From Campylobacter coli LMG 9860 (GTDB lineage Bacteria; Campylobacterota; Campylobacteria; Campylobacterales; Campylobacteraceae), in assembly GCF_000254135.1 (NCBI RefSeq), contig NZ_AINS01000043.1, positions 1-35,241 of the forward strand: a stretch of DNA of 35,241 bases, read 5' to 3'. The first letter of the stretch is position 1, and every line of letters begins with the position of its first letter. The notes beneath the pieces were generated by a model. That model did not search any database, was not told where the DNA came from, and saw only the letters and a program-made list of their open reading frames with translations. Positions 31,978 to 35,241 of this stretch are shown here, piece by piece. A program made the position numbers and the translations under genes.

Positions 31978-33342
31978 ATGAGTAATTTAAATATTTTTAA
32001 AATAGGTGTAGGTCCTTCATCATCACATACTTTAGGACCTATACTTGCAGGAAATTTATTTTGTAAAAAAATTGCTAAAAAATTAGAAAAAATTGAAAGA
32101 ATTCAAATCATTCTTTATGGCTCTTTGTCTTTAACAGGCAAAGGACACTTGAGTGATAAGGCTGTGATTTGGGGGTTAAATGGCTTAGAAGCTAAAAATT
32201 TAAGTGCGGCAATACAAGATGAAGTAAATAAAAATGCTATTGAAAATGCTCAAATTGATTTTTGTGGCAAGAAAAAACTTAGTTTTAATTATGAAAAAGA
32301 TTTGATATTTTCTAAAGATTTTTTACCTTTACATGAGAATGGTATGAAAATTAAAGCTTATGATTGTAAAGGTGGGTTAGTTGATGAGGAAACTTATTAT
32401 TCTGTAGGTGGAGGCTTTGTTTTAACAACTGCACAATTAGAAAAAAAAGGTAAAAATTCCAACCAAAATAAAAAGAAAAAACTAGATATAGAGCTTAATA
32501 ACGCTAAAGAAGCTTTAGAGCTTTGCGATAAAAGAGATTGGGATTTGGCAGAGCTTTCTTATCGTTATGAATTGCAATTTCACACTAAAGAGGAAATTCG
32601 TGCTTATTGTCTTGAAATTTGGGAAGTGATGCAAGAAGTGTATTATAATGGTACGCACCCGAATGAAGATTATTTGCCTGGAAAACTTCATTTAAAGCGT
32701 AGAGCTAAAGGACTTAAAGAAAGAGTAGCGATGACTACTGATCCTATGGGGATTATTGATTTTATCTCTTTGTATGCTATTGCGATTGCTGAAGAAAATG
32801 CTAGCGGAGCAAAAGTCGTAACCGCACCAACAAATGGAGCATGTGCTGTTATCCCTGCTGTCATGCTTTATCTTAAAAACCATACCATAGGTTTTAGTGA
32901 TGAAAAGGCAATTGAATTTTTATTAGTAGCTATGCTTATAGGTTCTTTTTATAAGAAAAATGCAAGTATTAGTGGAGCAGAAGCAGGTTGTCAAGCAGAA
33001 ATTGGTAGTGCTAGCTCTATGGCAGCTGCGGCTATGGCCACAGTTTTAGGAGCCAATGCTTTTAAGGCTTGCAACGCTGCTGAAATGGCAATGGAACATC
33101 ATCTAGGACTTACTTGTGATCCTGTAGGGGGCTTGGTTCAAATTCCATGCATTGAAAGAAATGCTTTTGGGGCGATAAAAGCTATCAGTGCAGCTAGAAT
33201 GGCAATGACACGCAAATCTATTCCTATAGTCAGCCTTGATGAGGTGATAGAAACCATGTATGAAACTGGTAAGGATATGAATTACAAATACAAAGAAACT
33301 TCTTTAGGCGGACTTGCTACAAATTTAAAAACAGTGTGCTAA
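31978..33342 (+). CDS. sdaA: L-serine dehydratase SdaA (Fe-S, single chain)
   Basis: The 454-residue enzyme turns L-serine into pyruvate and ammonia. It has the N-terminal GVGPSSSHTLGP motif of the beta domain and the [4Fe-4S] cysteine segments of the alpha domain: GACAV, AGCQAEIG and LTCDPVGGLVQIPCIERN. The loop near residues 156-170 is unusually Lys/Asn-rich (KKGKNSNQNKKKK). The cluster is oxygen-sensitive in this family. It is encoded right after sdaC and ends at a hairpin. Confidence 0.95.
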   Translation: MSNLNIFKIGVGPSSSHTLGPILAGNLFCKKIAKKLEKIERIQIILYGSLSLTGKGHLSDKAVIWGLNGLEAKNLSAAIQDEVNKNAIENAQIDFCGKKKLSFNYEKDLIFSKDFLPLHENGMKIKAYDCKGGLVDEETYYSVGGGFVLTTAQLEKKGKNSNQNKKKKLDIELNNAKEALELCDKRDWDLAELSYRYELQFHTKEEIRAYCLEIWEVMQEVYYNGTHPNEDYLPGKLHLKRRAKGLKERVAMTTDPMGIIDFISLYAIAIAEENASGAKVVTAPTNGACAVIPAVMLYLKNHTIGFSDEKAIEFLLVAMLIGSFYKKNASISGAEAGCQAEIGSASSMAAAAMATVLGANAFKACNAAEMAMEHHLGLTCDPVGGLVQIPCIERNAFGAIKAISAARMAMTRKSIPIVSLDEVIETMYETGKDMNYKYKETSLGGLATNLKTVC

Positions 33343-33364
33343 GATTTTACTTTGCACACTTTTA
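33333..33364 (+). terminator. Terminator of sdaC-sdaA
   Basis: AGTGTGC (33333-33339, in the last codons of sdaA) pairs with GCACACT (33354-33360) around a 14-base loop, followed by TTTTAAAT. The stem overlaps the stop codon; the long loop makes it a moderate candidate. Confidence 0.5.
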
Positions 33365-33401
33365 AATAAATAAATTTTTATAAAATTTAAGGTATTTTTG
33401 T

Positions 33402-33923
33402 TTATTTTTTTGCGTATTTTTTCATTCTTTGGGTTAAAAATTCTTTCATTTCTTCTTTGCTAAAACTTTTTAAAATGCGAATTTGTTTAAAAAGTAAGCC
33501 AAGGTTGATGATACCCATAACCAAAAGCAACAAACAAATCATCAAAAAAACAAGATCAACAGCACCAAATTCATTGATGGCAGCCAAGCTTGCAAAAAAT
33601 ACACTCGCTAAAAATAAAAAAATTAAAAGCAAGACTTGTTTTAATTTTGCTTCAGCAAAATTATCACTATTTTGAGTAAAATTTCTAAAAAGTATGATTT
33701 TTTTGCCTAAATTTGAAATTAAAATTTCATCATTTTCTTTAAACAAATTTTCTTTCAAACTTTGATAAAAAAAGATTTCATTGTTTAAATTTAGCTCATC
33801 TTTGAAGCTTGCTAGCGTATAATCTTTATAAAAAAAAGATTTGATTTCGCTTTTCTTTTCTATTTTAAATAATCTTAAATCATTTCTTGCATAAAAAAAT
33901 CCGCTAAAGCTCATAAATGCCAT
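33402..33923 (-). CDS. Small membrane protein (Cj1623 equivalent)
   Basis: The product has about 173 residues. The N-terminal half is polar and beta-rich. Two strong membrane helices near residues 97-117 (VLLLIFLFLASVFFASLAA) and 122-145 follow, and then a basic tail KEEMKEFLTQRMKKYAKK. I start at the ATG at 33923, 8 bases after GGGAG; GTG 33932 and ATG 33914 are alternatives. It overlaps the 3' end of ribD and is probably translated with it. No family recognised. Confidence 0.75.
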   Translation of the reverse strand: MAFMSFSGFFYARNDLRLFKIEKKSEIKSFFYKDYTLASFKDELNLNNEIFFYQSLKENLFKENDEILISNLGKKIILFRNFTQNSDNFAEAKLKQVLLLIFLFLASVFFASLAAINEFGAVDLVFLMICLLLLVMGIINLGLLFKQIRILKSFSKEEMKEFLTQRMKKYAKK

Positions 33924-34884
33924 AAGTGTCACTCCCTAAAAAATTTCTATAAAGTGGCTTGAAATTCAAAGGCATTGTAACATTTTTTTCATCATTTAAA
34001 CTTGAACTTTGAAAAATCAAAAACATATCCATCTCATCTTTGAATTTTTTTAGGAAATTTTCTCCACCCTCATACATTAAAAATTTAGCTTTATTAGGAA
34101 TTTGAGTATAAATTTGACGATGAGGCACGCTAAATAAAGGAATGCTTTTGTCAAAATTTTCTAAATTTTGATGACTTAAAATACAAAGATTAGGCGCCTT
34201 GCTTTTACAAAGTCTTGCATCAAGTATGGGACGATCTTTTCTTATCGTTTCTCCTCCTAACACAAGCAAATCAATCACAGAACGAATTTTATGCGCATAA
34301 GTACGACTTAGCTCATTGCTTACGATTTTGCCAAAAGGCGAGCCATTCATAGAAAGAGCGAGTTTGAAAAGTTTAAATTGTCCTTTTTGCCATTTTAAAA
34401 AAGGTTTTAAAAGTTTTTTTCCTTCTTCTTTAAGTATGTCAAATTCAACCTCTATACCTTGTTTTTTTAAAAATTCAGCCCCACCGCTTGCGATTTTATT
34501 TTCATCTTTAACGCTGATGAAAATTTTTTTAAAACCTAGTTCGCTAAAGAGTTTTGCACAAGGAGGTGTTTTTCCTTGATGAGAGCAAGGTTCAAGTGTG
34601 ACAAAGGCTATGCTATCTTTAAAAATACCTCTATGGTTTTTACAAATAAATTCATGCATCGCATTGGCTTCTTGAGGTAATGAAATTTCAGGGTTTAAAT
34701 TTGTAAAAGCATGGGCTATAGCATTTAATTCTGCATGAGCACATCCTGCTTTTTCATGAGCTTTTATGGCTAAAATTTTTTCATTTTTATCTAAGATTAC
34801 ACAGCCTACGGCCGGATTTGGATAGGTTAAAAACTGATATTTCCAAGCCTCATTTAAGGCTAAATTCATATAAAAATTTTTCAT
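33904..34884 (-). CDS. ribD: Bifunctional riboflavin-biosynthesis deaminase/reductase RibD
   Basis: The 326-residue protein catalyses deamination and side-chain reduction of the pyrimidine intermediate in riboflavin synthesis. The N-terminal deaminase has the zinc site His50-Ala-Glu52 (AHAELNAI) and Cys100/Cys109 in LEPCSHQGKTPPC. The C-terminal reductase has FKLALSMNGSPFGK and DLLVLGGETIRKDRP, but its end is short and divergent compared with the ~360-residue E. coli enzyme, so the reductase half is the less certain function. It lies 1 base after the incomplete gene upstream. Confidence 0.9.
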   Translation of the reverse strand: MKNFYMNLALNEAWKYQFLTYPNPAVGCVILDKNEKILAIKAHEKAGCAHAELNAIAHAFTNLNPEISLPQEANAMHEFICKNHRGIFKDSIAFVTLEPCSHQGKTPPCAKLFSELGFKKIFISVKDENKIASGGAEFLKKQGIEVEFDILKEEGKKLLKPFLKWQKGQFKLFKLALSMNGSPFGKIVSNELSRTYAHKIRSVIDLLVLGGETIRKDRPILDARLCKSKAPNLCILSHQNLENFDKSIPLFSVPHRQIYTQIPNKAKFLMYEGGENFLKKFKDEMDMFLIFQSSSLNDEKNVTMPLNFKPLYRNFLGSDTYGIYEL

Positions 34885-34885
34885 T

Positions 34886-35241
34886 TCATTCCTTTATATT
34901 ATACTCTTTAGCAAAAGCTCTTATCTTAGCTCTAAGCTCTTCAGGAAAGTTAGCTCTATAAATAGCAGGGATTCTAGGATCAAGTTTAGAATCAAGTTTG
35001 TGTTTGTTGTAAATAAATTCTAATCTTTCAGGACTATAGTATCTTGGTGTATTAGGATAGCCTTGAGGAGGAGTTAAAGCTGCGAGTTTGGCATGTAAAT
35101 AAAGCTTTTCTAAATAAATTTCTACATCTGCTTCACTCCAGTGATTGGGTAAATCATAACTATAACTTCTTACAGAACCTTCTTTATAAGCATCTATTTC
35201 TTGGTCAAATTCCCATCTACTTTCAGGAGTAGAATCCACAT
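34886..35241 (-). CDS. Hypothetical protein, 3' part (5' end outside window; Cj1621 equivalent)
   Basis: The frame is open to the window edge; the GTG at 35239 is probably internal. About 118 residues are visible. They are polar, rich in Tyr, Leu and Pro, and include LYLHAKLAALTPPQGYPNTPRYYSPERLEF and a C-terminal helix ELRAKIRAFAKEYNIKE. No known domain recognised. It is transcribed with ribD. Confidence 0.7.
   Translation of the reverse strand, partial: VDSTPESRWEFDQEIDAYKEGSVRSYSYDLPNHWSEADVEIYLEKLYLHAKLAALTPPQGYPNTPRYYSPERLEFIYNKHKLDSKLDPRIPAIYRANFPEELRAKIRAFAKEYNIKE

Noticed and set aside
1-35241. CRISPR array, tRNA/rRNA genes, prophage
   Set aside because: No regularly spaced repeats, no tRNA-like cloverleaf with CCA/TTC arms and no phage genes were found on reading both strands.

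Overview
The window is AT-rich chromosomal DNA from a thermotolerant Campylobacter of the C. jejuni/C. coli group. Gene order closely follows what I recall of C. jejuni NCTC 11168 from about Cj1654 down to Cj1621, in reverse orientation. Some proteins seem to differ from the C. jejuni sequences I remember, so I do not fix the species. Locus-tag equivalents below are from memory of gene order, not from a search.

Layout. (1) 1-2681, + strand: end of an NhaA Na+/H+ antiporter, an NlpC/P60 lipoprotein, murI and map, closed by a strong terminator. (2) 2682-2969: a structured intergenic RNA locus that I identify as the antisense sRNA pair CJnc190/CJnc180. (3) 2970-13084, - strand: a tightly packed run of overlapping genes (NifU-like protein, a helical hypothetical protein, murE, YbaB/EbfC, the PDZ protein PflC, ispA, tkt, then an Mce/Mla-type lipid transporter iamB-iamA-mlaD-lipoprotein). 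It ends in a gene (Cj1650 equivalent) that has its own sigma-54 promoter. (4) 13179-18237: dnaG, and divergently a TPR/zinc-ribbon protein, rnhA, rnc and aroC. (5) 18495-25697: an accessory two-partner secretion locus, a filamentous-haemagglutinin-like TpsA exoprotein and its TpsB outer-membrane transporter. Both are broken by frameshifts, and TpsA also has an in-frame stop. (6) 25700-29890: a PP-loop ATPase. Divergent to it, behind a good sigma-28 promoter, lie a Cys-rich exported mini-protein and an EF-hand-like protein. Then come exbB-exbD behind a Fur-box-like site with only a stub of tonB left, and a DUF4261 protein. (7) 29959-35241: a PepSY-like periplasmic protein with a DccR-type box, the serine uptake and degradation pair sdaC-sdaA, a small membrane protein, ribD, and an incomplete hypothetical gene.

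Three themes stand out. First, three transcription units or genes link to flagella: PflC, the sigma-54-driven Cj1650 equivalent, and the sigma-28-driven pair at 26803-27944. The sRNA pair is also known to act on flagellin-modification gene ptmG. Second, the TPS locus is decaying. All three frameshifts are repaired by adding one base to a short homopolymer run, and an independent nonsense codon lies in the exoprotein. Third, the ExbB/ExbD proteins have lost their adjacent TonB. No tRNA, rRNA, CRISPR array, insertion sequence or prophage was seen. No intergenic stretch exceeds 300 bases.
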